Origin: JAFLDD01 sp049314715
GTDB lineage: Bacteria; Pseudomonadota; Alphaproteobacteria; Rickettsiales; UBA3002
Assembly: GCA_049314715.1 (NCBI GenBank)
Contig: JBMOEL010000012.1
Location: forward strand, 1-25,141
DNA length: 25,141 nt
Direction: 5' to 3'
Both the position numbers and the translations under genes were made by a program. The notes beneath the pieces are model-generated. The model ran no database searches. It was not told the origin of the DNA and saw nothing but the letters and a program-made list of their open reading frames with translations. Positions 7,338 through 14,919 of the stretch are shown here, one piece after another (within the stretch, counting starts at the first letter, position 1; every line of letters starts with the position of its first letter).

Positions 7338-8042
7338 TTATGCTGCCTTTCTTACGGTGCGGTTTTCGATGCGTTTTTCGTAGTTCTTGCCTTGGAAAAT
7401 GCGCTGTACGAAAATGCCTGGAGTGTGAATGTTATCAGGGTCGAGTTCGCCGACTTCAACCAGCTCTTCGACTTCCGCCACGCTCACGCGGCCTGCCATG
7501 GCCATCATAGGGTTGAAATTGCGGGCGGTTTTGCGGAATACGAGGTTACCGTCCTTGTCGCCCTTCCATGCTTTGACGATCGCGAGATCCGCCGTCAGTC
7601 CCGTTTCCATGACGTAATTTTCGCCTTTAAATTCGCGCACTTCTTTGCCCTCGGCCACGATGGTGCCCACGCCGGTTTTGGTAAAGAAGGCCGGAATGCC
7701 CGCGCCACCTGCGCGAATACGCTCTGCGAGTGTGCCTTGTGGGTTAAACTCGATGTCGAGCTCGCCATTGAGATACTGGGTTTCGAAGGTTTTATTCTCA
7801 CCTACGTAGGACGAAATCATCTTTTTGATTTGGCGGTCTTTAAGCAAAATCCCCAGACCAAACTCATCAATCCCACAATTATTGGAGATGATGGTAAGGC
7901 CTTTAATGCCAGCATTTTTAAGCTCGGCAATGGAATTTTCGGGAATGCCGCACAGGCCGAACCCACCCGACATGATGGTCATATTATCTTTTAACAGGCC
8001 CTCTAGGGCTGTTTTTGCATCCGCATACACTTTATTTGCCAT
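7338..8042 (-). CDS. scoA: Succinyl-CoA:3-ketoacid CoA-transferase subunit A
   Basis: This is the partner subunit of ScoB in acetoacetate activation. The 234-residue product carries the family-typical N-terminal MSGGFGLCGIPENSI and the central TLAERIRAGGAGIPAFFTKTG and ENYVMETGLTADLAIVKAWK blocks. I chose ATG at 8042 because GGGAGAG lies a few bases upstream; an in-frame start 27 bases further upstream would place that ribosome site inside the gene. It heads the unit scoA-scoB-spermidine-synthase-like. It is divergent from the DUF2336 operon, with a 168-base shared control region. Confidence 0.93.
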   Translation of the reverse strand: MANKVYADAKTALEGLLKDNMTIMSGGFGLCGIPENSIAELKNAGIKGLTIISNNCGIDEFGLGILLKDRQIKKMISSYVGENKTFETQYLNGELDIEFNPQGTLAERIRAGGAGIPAFFTKTGVGTIVAEGKEVREFKGENYVMETGLTADLAIVKAWKGDKDGNLVFRKTARNFNPMMAMAGRVSVAEVEELVEVGELDPDNIHTPGIFVQRIFQGKNYEKRIENRTVRKAA

Positions 8043-8160
8043 GTGTCTCTCCCGTTTCGAGGGCTGCACCCTAGCTTTTCAGCCACAATCGTCAAGTAAA
8101 AGCGTTGGATAGGACCGCATCGCACTTTATTTTGTGTATTGTTAAGACTTGCCGGATATG

Positions 8161-8176
8161 TTAATAATTCATTAAC
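8161..8176. promoter_or_regulatory. CtrA box (TTAA-N7-TTAAC)
   Basis: TTAA (8161-8164), seven bases, then TTAAC (8172-8176) is an exact match to the full CtrA binding site known from Caulobacter and other Alphaproteobacteria. It is embedded in a GTTAAT-AATTC-ATTAAC inverted repeat (8160-8176). It lies 34 bases before the first DUF2336 start and about 120 bases before scoA on the other strand. CtrA is the master cell-cycle/motility regulator in this class. Binding is inferred from sequence only. Confidence 0.6.
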
Positions 8177-8210
8177 ACATTACGCGCTATCTTAGGGAGA
8201 TTTTACGGTC

Positions 8211-9350
8211 ATGCATCTAACCAGTGAGCGTGCAGTGAATATTACGCCTGAAGATATTCAAGCCCTGATTAAGGAGCCCTCTGCGGCCATGCGCGGCCGC
8301 ATTGCCGATAAAATTTCGACGGGTTTTAACACAGGGCTTTTCTCGGATGCGGAAAATAGTCTGGCGATTGAGATTTTTCGTCTGCTGCTGCGTGATACGG
8401 AAATACGGGTGCGCAAGGCGCTTTCAGAACAGCTTAAAGATAATATCAACGTACCGCATGATGTAGTGTTTGCACTCGCCAATGATGTGACGGATGTCGC
8501 AGTGCCTATTTTGCAGCATAGTTTTGTCCTTACCGAAGACGATTTAATTGGTATCGTAAAGGCGACGCGCGAGGTTCCAAAATTGCAGGCGATTGCACAG
8601 CGTGAGTCGGTCAGTAAAGCGCTGGCACACACGTTGATTGAAACCCGCGTGCCGGAGGTGGTGAAAGAGATTGTTGCTAATCAGAGCGCTTCGCTTGCTG
8701 AAACGTCTTTGGAAACGCTGCTCGAAGAATTCTCGCGTGAAACCAGCGTGCTCGAAGAACTCGTCTATCGTGGCGGGCTCTCGCCTGCTTTTGCCGAGCG
8801 TCTCTTCAGCAAGGTTTCTGACCAATTAAAGAAATCGCTGACACGACGTTATCGCTTGAATCTGCATGTGATTGAAGAGGCAACGGAAGCGGCGCGTGAA
8901 ACGGCAACCCTACAATTCCTTTCGCCATGGATGAGCCAGCAGGATATTCAAAAACTGGTGGATGGTATGTATAAGGCAAAGCGCCTTACCCATTCGGTGG
9001 TGATTCGTTCGTTATGTATTGGTGATTTGCGTTTCTTTGAAACAGCATTAGCGAAGTTGGTGGGGATTCCCGTATCCAACGCACGGTTGCTGGTGCTGGA
9101 CCCTGGACCGTTAGGCTTCAAAGCGCTTTATGATTCCGCTCAAATGCCTATGGCGTTTTATCCTGCGATTAAGGTCATGCTGCGCTTGGCGCTGGATGAA
9201 ACAGAGTATGGCGCTTACCGCTCGATGAATTTCGGACAGCGTATGGTGGAGCGTATCACCAGTGGTGGCTATGATAAAGCCGTTGAGCATATGGACACGT
9301 TGCTGTCACTCATCGGTCGTGGCATGCGTGACGGCGCAACGCTACATTAA
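8211..9350 (+). CDS. DUF2336 domain protein (first of two tandem paralogs)
   Basis: The function of this family is not known. The 379-residue product is wholly alpha-helical in character, with HEAT-like pieces: IEIFRLLLRDTEIRVRKALS, then LANDVTDVAVPILQHSFVLT followed by EDDLI, the most recognisable DUF2336 signature, near residues 85-115. There is no signal peptide or membrane segment, so it is likely cytoplasmic. A purine-rich AGGGAGA (8194-8200) precedes the ATG by ten bases, rather far for a ribosome site. It is the first gene of a plus-strand run that includes a second copy and NAD kinase, with a CtrA box upstream. The family call is good; the role is open. Confidence 0.85.
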   Translation: MHLTSERAVNITPEDIQALIKEPSAAMRGRIADKISTGFNTGLFSDAENSLAIEIFRLLLRDTEIRVRKALSEQLKDNINVPHDVVFALANDVTDVAVPILQHSFVLTEDDLIGIVKATREVPKLQAIAQRESVSKALAHTLIETRVPEVVKEIVANQSASLAETSLETLLEEFSRETSVLEELVYRGGLSPAFAERLFSKVSDQLKKSLTRRYRLNLHVIEEATEAARETATLQFLSPWMSQQDIQKLVDGMYKAKRLTHSVVIRSLCIGDLRFFETALAKLVGIPVSNARLLVLDPGPLGFKALYDSAQMPMAFYPAIKVMLRLALDETEYGAYRSMNFGQRMVERITSGGYDKAVEHMDTLLSLIGRGMRDGATLH

Positions 9351-9396
9351 GCGGCATTTACTTGTCAGGCGTCCCCCCCTTTGATAGTGCTAGTGC

Positions 9397-10542
9397 ATGA
9401 CTTCAGATAATGCAGCGCGTGATAGCACAGGTACGATGATTCTGACCGCAAGCGACGTTGAGCGCCTGCTCAAAGACGACTCGGCAGAAGCACGCTTGGA
9501 CGTTCTCAATAAAGTTTCTTCCAATTACAATGATAAGAAGTTTGTTGAAAGTGAGCGCGAAGTCGCCGAGCAAATTTTCAGACTGCTGATGAAAGATGCG
9601 CATCTCAAGGTGCGTGAGAATTTGGCACAACGTATTCGCGAGAATCCCGAGATGCCGCGTGATATCGTGCTACATCTGGCTAACGATCATGAGCGCGTTT
9701 CGCTGCCCATTCTTGAAGCCTCGCAAGTATTGTCAGACGCGGATCTCATCAATATCATTGATTCAAGCCGCGAAGTCAGCAAGCTGCTCGCTATCAGCAA
9801 GCGCCCACAAGTGTCAGGGCGGGTGAGTGATGCGCTGGTCGATACGAATTATCCGGATGTAGTCAGTTCGCTTGTCACCAATGAAGGGGCGGATATTAGC
9901 CCGCGTACCTATGATCGCATCTTGGATGAATTTTCGCGCGAATCTGCCGTGATGGATTCGGTAATTACGCGCGCGAACTTGCCGGTAGCGGTGGTCGAGA
10001 AACTCATCAGCCATGCAACGGAAGCGGTGGCGATAGAGCTCAAGAGAAAATATAAATTGAGTGATGAGCAGATTCGCAAAGATACGGCGGGTACGCGTGA
10101 AGATACTACGCTTCGGATGCTAGAGCAGGAAGATAACCCTCAAGCCATTGAAGCACTCGTTACGCAAATGGCGCAAGAGGGTCGCTTAACTCCTTCCATC
10201 ATCATGACGGCCTTATGTCGCGGGCAACATCATTTCTTTGTGACGGCGCGTGCGGTTCTGGCGCGCATTCCTGTAACGAACGCACAAAACTTGGTTACCG
10301 ATAAAGGCGGTCTGGGCTTTAAGGCGCTCTATGAACGCACGGAAATGCCCGAAAGCATGTATGATGCGGTACGTTTACTGCTTACCGTCGTCCAAGAGCT
10401 TGATGGGGGTGATGCCGTACCAGGTTCGCTGCTCTATGCGAATCGCGTGGTGGAGCGTATTTTGGCGCGTGCAGGTGATCAAGAAGTCGCAAATTTACCA
10501 TATCTGATGGCGCTAGTACGGCAGAATGTGGGGCGTATATGA
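9397..10542 (+). CDS. DUF2336 domain protein (second tandem paralog)
   Basis: This 381-residue protein aligns along its length with the gene before it: EQIFRLLMKDAHLKVRENLA against EIFRLLLRDTEIRVRKALS, and LANDHERVSLPILEASQVLS followed by DADLI against the same block there. A shared later block is FSRESAVMDSVI/FSRETSVLEELV, and both have a GPLGFKALY/GGLGFKALY motif near residue 310. The copies are clearly diverged, so the duplication is not recent. The ATG at 9397 has no ribosome site; ATG at 9436 is a possible alternative start. Its TGA overlaps the NAD kinase ATG (ATGA), so the two are coupled. The function is unknown, cytoplasmic by appearance. Confidence 0.85.
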   Translation: MTSDNAARDSTGTMILTASDVERLLKDDSAEARLDVLNKVSSNYNDKKFVESEREVAEQIFRLLMKDAHLKVRENLAQRIRENPEMPRDIVLHLANDHERVSLPILEASQVLSDADLINIIDSSREVSKLLAISKRPQVSGRVSDALVDTNYPDVVSSLVTNEGADISPRTYDRILDEFSRESAVMDSVITRANLPVAVVEKLISHATEAVAIELKRKYKLSDEQIRKDTAGTREDTTLRMLEQEDNPQAIEALVTQMAQEGRLTPSIIMTALCRGQHHFFVTARAVLARIPVTNAQNLVTDKGGLGFKALYERTEMPESMYDAVRLLLTVVQELDGGDAVPGSLLYANRVVERILARAGDQEVANLPYLMALVRQNVGRI

Positions 10543-11321
10543 ACGGCGCTTTGCGCATCGCTTGTATGGCGGATGACACACCTAAAGCACAGGCGGCATT
10601 ACACGAACTTTCTGCGCAATATGAGTTGCTTGATATTGCAGGAAAACGCACCAAGCCAGATGTGATTGTGGTGCTGGGTGGTGATGGATTTATGTTGCAG
10701 GTGCTGCACAAATATATGCATCGCAGTATTCCCGTCTATGGTATGAATTGCGGTTCCGTGGGCTTTTTGATGAATAACTACTCGCCCGAGAATCTTTATG
10801 ATCGCATTGCCACCGCGCGCAAGGCGATGTTGCACCCGCTGGTGATGTATGCGCGTACGTCGGATGGCAAAGAACGTCAGGAATTAGCCATCAACGAAGT
10901 GTCGCTGTTTCGCGAGTCGCGCCAAGCGGCAAAGATTCGTGTGACGATTGACCATGTGGTGCGTGTTCAGGAAATGATTTGCGATGGCGTCATTGTCTCA
11001 ACACCTGCAGGTTCGACTGCGTATAATTTCTCGGCCGGTGGCCCGATTGTGCCACTCAGTGCGAATGTATTAGCGCTTACACCGATTGCATCGTTCCGCC
11101 CGCGTCGCTGGAAAGGTGCACTGTTGCCGCATAGCTCCAGTGTTACGTTTGAAATTCTGGAACCTCAGAAACGCCCCGTCAGCGCGGTGGCCGATTTTAC
11201 GGAAGTGCGCGATGTGGTCAGTGTTTCGGTGTTCGAGGAGCGCAACATTTCGCTCACGATGCTCTTTGATCCTGAGCATAATCTGGAAGAACGTATCACT
11301 CTTGAACAATTCTCCTTTTAG
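10539..11321 (+). CDS. nadK: NAD kinase
   Basis: This enzyme phosphorylates NAD to NADP using ATP (or polyphosphate) in the cytoplasm and is usually essential. The 260-residue product has the catalytic GGDG at 47-50 (as GGDGFML, the alphaproteobacterial form), then NCGSVGFLMN, NEVSLFRES and the NAD-binding DGVIVSTPAGSTAYNFSAGG. Length and motif order are normal for the short proteobacterial form. Its start overlaps the stop of the second DUF2336 gene, and 12 bases separate it from the next gene, so it belongs to the same operon. Confidence 0.95.
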   Translation: MNGALRIACMADDTPKAQAALHELSAQYELLDIAGKRTKPDVIVVLGGDGFMLQVLHKYMHRSIPVYGMNCGSVGFLMNNYSPENLYDRIATARKAMLHPLVMYARTSDGKERQELAINEVSLFRESRQAAKIRVTIDHVVRVQEMICDGVIVSTPAGSTAYNFSAGGPIVPLSANVLALTPIASFRPRRWKGALLPHSSSVTFEILEPQKRPVSAVADFTEVRDVVSVSVFEERNISLTMLFDPEHNLEERITLEQFSF

Positions 11322-11333
11322 AAAGCTAGCTCC

Positions 11334-12221
11334 ATGAACCAAAAACGTGAAACATCGATTGCCATTTTTTTGTTTCTATTGGTGCTGCTGGGCAATGCGG
11401 TTATTTTCTCGATTGTGCCCTATATCTCAATTCCTAGTTACGGATTTGGCTATCACGGTTTCATGATTCTCATGGTCTATAGTATCGTTGCGCTTTTGTG
11501 CATGACGCCATGGGCACTGAAGCAAGGCCGCAAGGGTCTTGCGACTACGCGTATCAAGACGCATGGCTTGCGCGCTGTATTGGAATATGGTGCCTATTCA
11601 CTGACGCTGATTTCGCTCAGCTACTTAGGTGATGTATTTACCCTACCGATGCATACGGCGCTGAATTTCATTACGCCACTGCTAGCTACGGTGATTACGA
11701 TTATTGTACTAAAAGAAAAGAGTCATCCCCATACATGGATCGCGCTGTTGATTGGTGTCATTGGGGTGCTTATCATCACCCGTCCGGGGATGATTCCTGC
11801 CAATGCTGGCGTACTTTATGTGTTGGGCGCGGCACTGGGCTTCTCATTTTGCGGTGTGGTTATCAAGCTGCTTTCCAGCACGGAGTCACCTAAGCATATT
11901 GCGTTTTACATGTTGCTGCTTACCAGTATTTTCTCGATTCCCATGGGAATCTATCACTGGCAAACGCCCTCACTGGAAGGCTGGGGCTGGTTAATAACGA
12001 TTGGTGTGCTGAGTTATGCGGTACAAATTTTGGTGGGTATGGCGATTTCCAAGGTGCCGTACATGGTCATTATTCCACTCAATTTCGTGATGCTGGTATT
12101 CACCACGATTCTGTCTTATTTCGTGTTCCATAAATTAATCGATGGATGGACATTGGTGGGTGCGCTCATCATTCTTGCGGGCACGATTTACAACACATGG
12201 AAAAGTACGCGTAGCGCATGA
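11334..12221 (+). CDS. EamA/DMT family transporter
   Basis: The 295-residue product is an inner-membrane protein with about ten hydrophobic helices in two repeats, as in the drug/metabolite transporter superfamily. The first repeat ends with the typical LNFITPLLATVITIIVLKEK...GVIGVLIITRPG segment, and the second with VFTTILSYFVFHKLIDGWTLVGALIILAG. The substrate cannot be predicted; relatives export amino acids or metabolites, or take up S-adenosylmethionine. It starts 12 bases after nadK and its TGA overlaps the next ATG, so it sits in the middle of an operon. A related EamA gene lies at 16694-17581 on the other strand. Confidence 0.9.
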   Translation: MNQKRETSIAIFLFLLVLLGNAVIFSIVPYISIPSYGFGYHGFMILMVYSIVALLCMTPWALKQGRKGLATTRIKTHGLRAVLEYGAYSLTLISLSYLGDVFTLPMHTALNFITPLLATVITIIVLKEKSHPHTWIALLIGVIGVLIITRPGMIPANAGVLYVLGAALGFSFCGVVIKLLSSTESPKHIAFYMLLLTSIFSIPMGIYHWQTPSLEGWGWLITIGVLSYAVQILVGMAISKVPYMVIIPLNFVMLVFTTILSYFVFHKLIDGWTLVGALIILAGTIYNTWKSTRSA

Positions 12222-13438
12222 AGATTCTTTTTCTCCACCCGAATATGCCCGGCCAGTATAAACATCTGGCGCGACATTATGGTGCGAGTGGTGAACATGA
12301 AGTCGTCTTTATTACCAAGCATAAAACGGCCGAGATACCGGGCGTTAAGCGCATTACCTATGGCATTACGCGCAAACCCACTGAGGGGATTCACCGTTAT
12401 TTGGCGCGTGCTGAATATGCGGTGATTCAGGGCCAGCATGTCTGGCGTGTATGCAAACAGCTCAAGGACCAAATCTTCACGCCCGATATCATCATCGCCC
12501 ATCCTGGTTGGGGGGATGCGCTGTTTGTGAAAGAAATTTTCCCTACAACACCGCTGCTCAGTTTCTTCGAATTTTATTATCGCGCGCAGGGGGCCGATGT
12601 GGGGTTTGATCCTGCCTATCCCGTGAATGAAGATGATTTAGCGCGCATTCGTATGAAGAATATCGTCAATCAGGTGAGTCTAGAAATCAGTGATGCAGGC
12701 GTGTCGCCAACCCAGTGGCAATGGAGTTTGCACCCCAAAGAATTTCAACCCAAAATCACCGTGCTGCATGACGGGATTGATACGGATGTCTGCGTGCCCA
12801 ATCCCACAGCGATATTTTGCACGCCAAGCGGTAAGGAGTTCAAGCGTGGCGATGAGGTTGTCACCTATATTGCGCGGAATTTTGAGCCCTATCGCGGCTT
12901 TCCCACCTTCATGAAAGCAGCGGAAATTCTGTTACGCGAGCGCCCGAATCTGCATATTATTGCAATTGGCGCAGACGGGGTAAGTTACGGGCAGCGCGCG
13001 AGTGAAGGCAAAAGCTACCGCGAGATTTGGAGCGAGAAAGTGTCACTTGATTCGACGCGTATCCATTGGTGCGGTACGGTGCCTTACGCGCAATTATTGG
13101 CAGCATTCAACGTATCAGCAGCGCATATCTATCTCACTTATCCGTTTGTGCTCAGCTGGTCGATGATGGAAGCCATGAGTTGCGGTGTGCCGCTGGTTGC
13201 TTCCGACACGGCACCCGTGCGCGAAGTCGTGCAGCATGAGCAACACGGGTTGCTGGTTGATTTCTTCTCACCCGAGCAGCTTGCAGCTGCCTGCATTCGT
13301 TTATTGGATGATAAAGCGTTGGCTGAACGGCTACGACGGGCGGCACGTGAAACGATTGTGCAGCATTATGCGCTCAAAGATTTATTGCCTAAGCATGTGG
13401 GTTTGATTGATAAGGTGGTGAAGGGATACGCTGCGTAG
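12218..13438 (+). CDS. Glycosyltransferase family 4 (GT-B fold)
   Basis: The 406-residue product is a retaining, nucleotide-sugar-dependent glycosyltransferase of the GT4 type, probably acting at the cytoplasmic face of the membrane on a surface glycan. The N-terminal half (MKILFLHPNMPGQYKHLARH) fits the Glyco_trans_4_3 type. The C-terminal half has ITVLHDGIDTDV, YIARNFEPYRGF (donor-domain start) and the E-x7-E-like EAMSCGVPLVASDTAPVREV. There is no membrane helix. The ATG overlaps the EamA stop (ATGA), making it the last gene of the operon that starts at 8211. It ends eight bases from the stop of the convergent HlyD gene. Donor and acceptor are unknown. Confidence 0.9.
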   Translation: MKILFLHPNMPGQYKHLARHYGASGEHEVVFITKHKTAEIPGVKRITYGITRKPTEGIHRYLARAEYAVIQGQHVWRVCKQLKDQIFTPDIIIAHPGWGDALFVKEIFPTTPLLSFFEFYYRAQGADVGFDPAYPVNEDDLARIRMKNIVNQVSLEISDAGVSPTQWQWSLHPKEFQPKITVLHDGIDTDVCVPNPTAIFCTPSGKEFKRGDEVVTYIARNFEPYRGFPTFMKAAEILLRERPNLHIIAIGADGVSYGQRASEGKSYREIWSEKVSLDSTRIHWCGTVPYAQLLAAFNVSAAHIYLTYPFVLSWSMMEAMSCGVPLVASDTAPVREVVQHEQHGLLVDFFSPEQLAAACIRLLDDKALAERLRRAARETIVQHYALKDLLPKHVGLIDKVVKGYAA

Positions 13439-13446
13439 CGCCGTAG

Positions 13447-14919
13447 CTATTGCTCTCTGAAGGCTCTGCCGAATGAATCACGAATCGGGTGGATGAGATA
13501 AGACAACATGGTGCGATAGCCCGTAACAATGAGTGCCTCAGCAGGCATGCCCGGCGTAAGTTTTACACCCTCAAGGCGATCCATTTCTTCTTCAGGAATT
13601 TCAATGCGGGCAAGGAAGTATGACATGCCTGTATTCGCATCATCAAAACGGTCGGCGGAGACGGTGACTACCGTGCCATCCACGGGCGGAACGTAACGCG
13701 CGGAATACGCGCTTAGACGCACTCTCGCTGGTAGACCTTCATGCACCACGTCGATATCTTGCGGGTTGATACGCGCCTCGACGGTGAGTTTTTCGTTGCT
13801 TGGCACAATCGTCATAATCGTGTCGCCAGGGCGAATCACGCCGCCAATCGTATTGGCTTTGAGGGCCGTCACGCGCCCATCAATCGGCGCCTTGATTTCA
13901 ATACGGCGCACCACGTCGTCAGACGCACTGGTTTGTTCGGTGAGATCGGAAAGGCGCAGCTGTACTTCTTTCAGTTCAGCAAGCACGCTATTCAAGAACT
14001 CTGTGCGCTGATTGAGAATGGTAATTTTTGCTTCATTAATAGTTTGATTCGCGCGTGACACCATGGCCTGAGCTTGCCCGCGTTGGCCTTGTAACTCGGC
14101 TGCTTGGCGCTCAAGTGCCAGTAAGCGAGGCTTTACGGCATTGCCTTTACTGAGCAGTTGGCGCACCACATCAATTTCCTGATTCAACAAATCGATTTGG
14201 CGATTGGCCGAGCTGATTTGCTGGCGATACCCGCCAATTTCTTCCTCACTTTGACGAGATTTTTGGGTGAGTACGTCGATTTGTCCTTGCAACGTTTCCT
14301 TACGCGTTTGGAATAGGCGACGCTGCGAGTCGAGATTTTTGGCAACTTCTGGGTCGCCAATTTCTTCTTTGACCAAATCGGGTGGGAAGGTGATGGTGTC
14401 GGCTTTGTCGCGCTCAGCAAGCAGGCGTGCCTCCGTCGCTTTGGCAGAGATATATTGGCCACGCAGTAGGCCTTGGCGTGCGGCGGCGTTCGTATTATCA
14501 AGCCGTACCAATACCGTATCTTTTTTTACAGCTTGGCCTTCTTTCACCAGAATTTCTTTGACGATACCACCTTCGAGATGCTGGATTTCCTTACGGTTAC
14601 TATCCACAATCACGCGCCCAGCCGCGACCGCGCCCGTCGCCAGTGGCCAGAGGCTCATCCATACACCAATCACGCCAAAGAGAATAACCATCAGCCACAT
14701 GCCGCGCAGAATCGTTGGCCGCGCCATGCCTTCGGGTGAGTCTTTGAGGGCGGGATTATAAGGAACCAGCCATTGCGACATTTGGTCAATTTTGGCGTTA
14801 GCGCCTTGCAGGCGTTCAACCAATTTGCGGTTTCCACCTGCGCGAACGATACTGTTTTTCTTGGGTTTCTCGGGGGGTTCGCCACGATTAAAATGCTGCA
14901 CTTTAGGAGGACGCGCCAT
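13447..14919 (-). CDS. HlyD family type I secretion periplasmic adaptor
   Basis: In type I secretion this protein bridges the inner-membrane ABC exporter and a TolC-type outer-membrane channel. The 490-residue product has a ~70-residue cytoplasmic N-terminus, one membrane helix (about 73-97) and the HlyD/PrtE block GRVIVDSNRKEIQHLEGGIV followed by KEILVKEGQAVKKD. A long coiled coil follows (about 150-330), then a second lipoyl half (IEIKAPIDGRVTALK) and the C-terminal GMPAEALIVTGYRTMLSYLI. I chose ATG at 14919 because a perfect AAGGAGG lies five bases upstream; the frame is open further upstream but that part overlaps the ABC gene. It overlaps the end of the ABC gene by 17 bases, indicating a coupled operon. 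Confidence 0.93.
   Translation of the reverse strand: MARPPKVQHFNRGEPPEKPKKNSIVRAGGNRKLVERLQGANAKIDQMSQWLVPYNPALKDSPEGMARPTILRGMWLMVILFGVIGVWMSLWPLATGAVAAGRVIVDSNRKEIQHLEGGIVKEILVKEGQAVKKDTVLVRLDNTNAAARQGLLRGQYISAKATEARLLAERDKADTITFPPDLVKEEIGDPEVAKNLDSQRRLFQTRKETLQGQIDVLTQKSRQSEEEIGGYRQQISSANRQIDLLNQEIDVVRQLLSKGNAVKPRLLALERQAAELQGQRGQAQAMVSRANQTINEAKITILNQRTEFLNSVLAELKEVQLRLSDLTEQTSASDDVVRRIEIKAPIDGRVTALKANTIGGVIRPGDTIMTIVPSNEKLTVEARINPQDIDVVHEGLPARVRLSAYSARYVPPVDGTVVTVSADRFDDANTGMSYFLARIEIPEEEMDRLEGVKLTPGMPAEALIVTGYRTMLSYLIHPIRDSFGRAFREQ

Noticed and set aside
7296..7994. 232-codon plus-strand frame
   Set aside because: It is antisense to the clearly identified scoA/scoB genes; the sequence resembles no family and is a by-product of their codon pattern.
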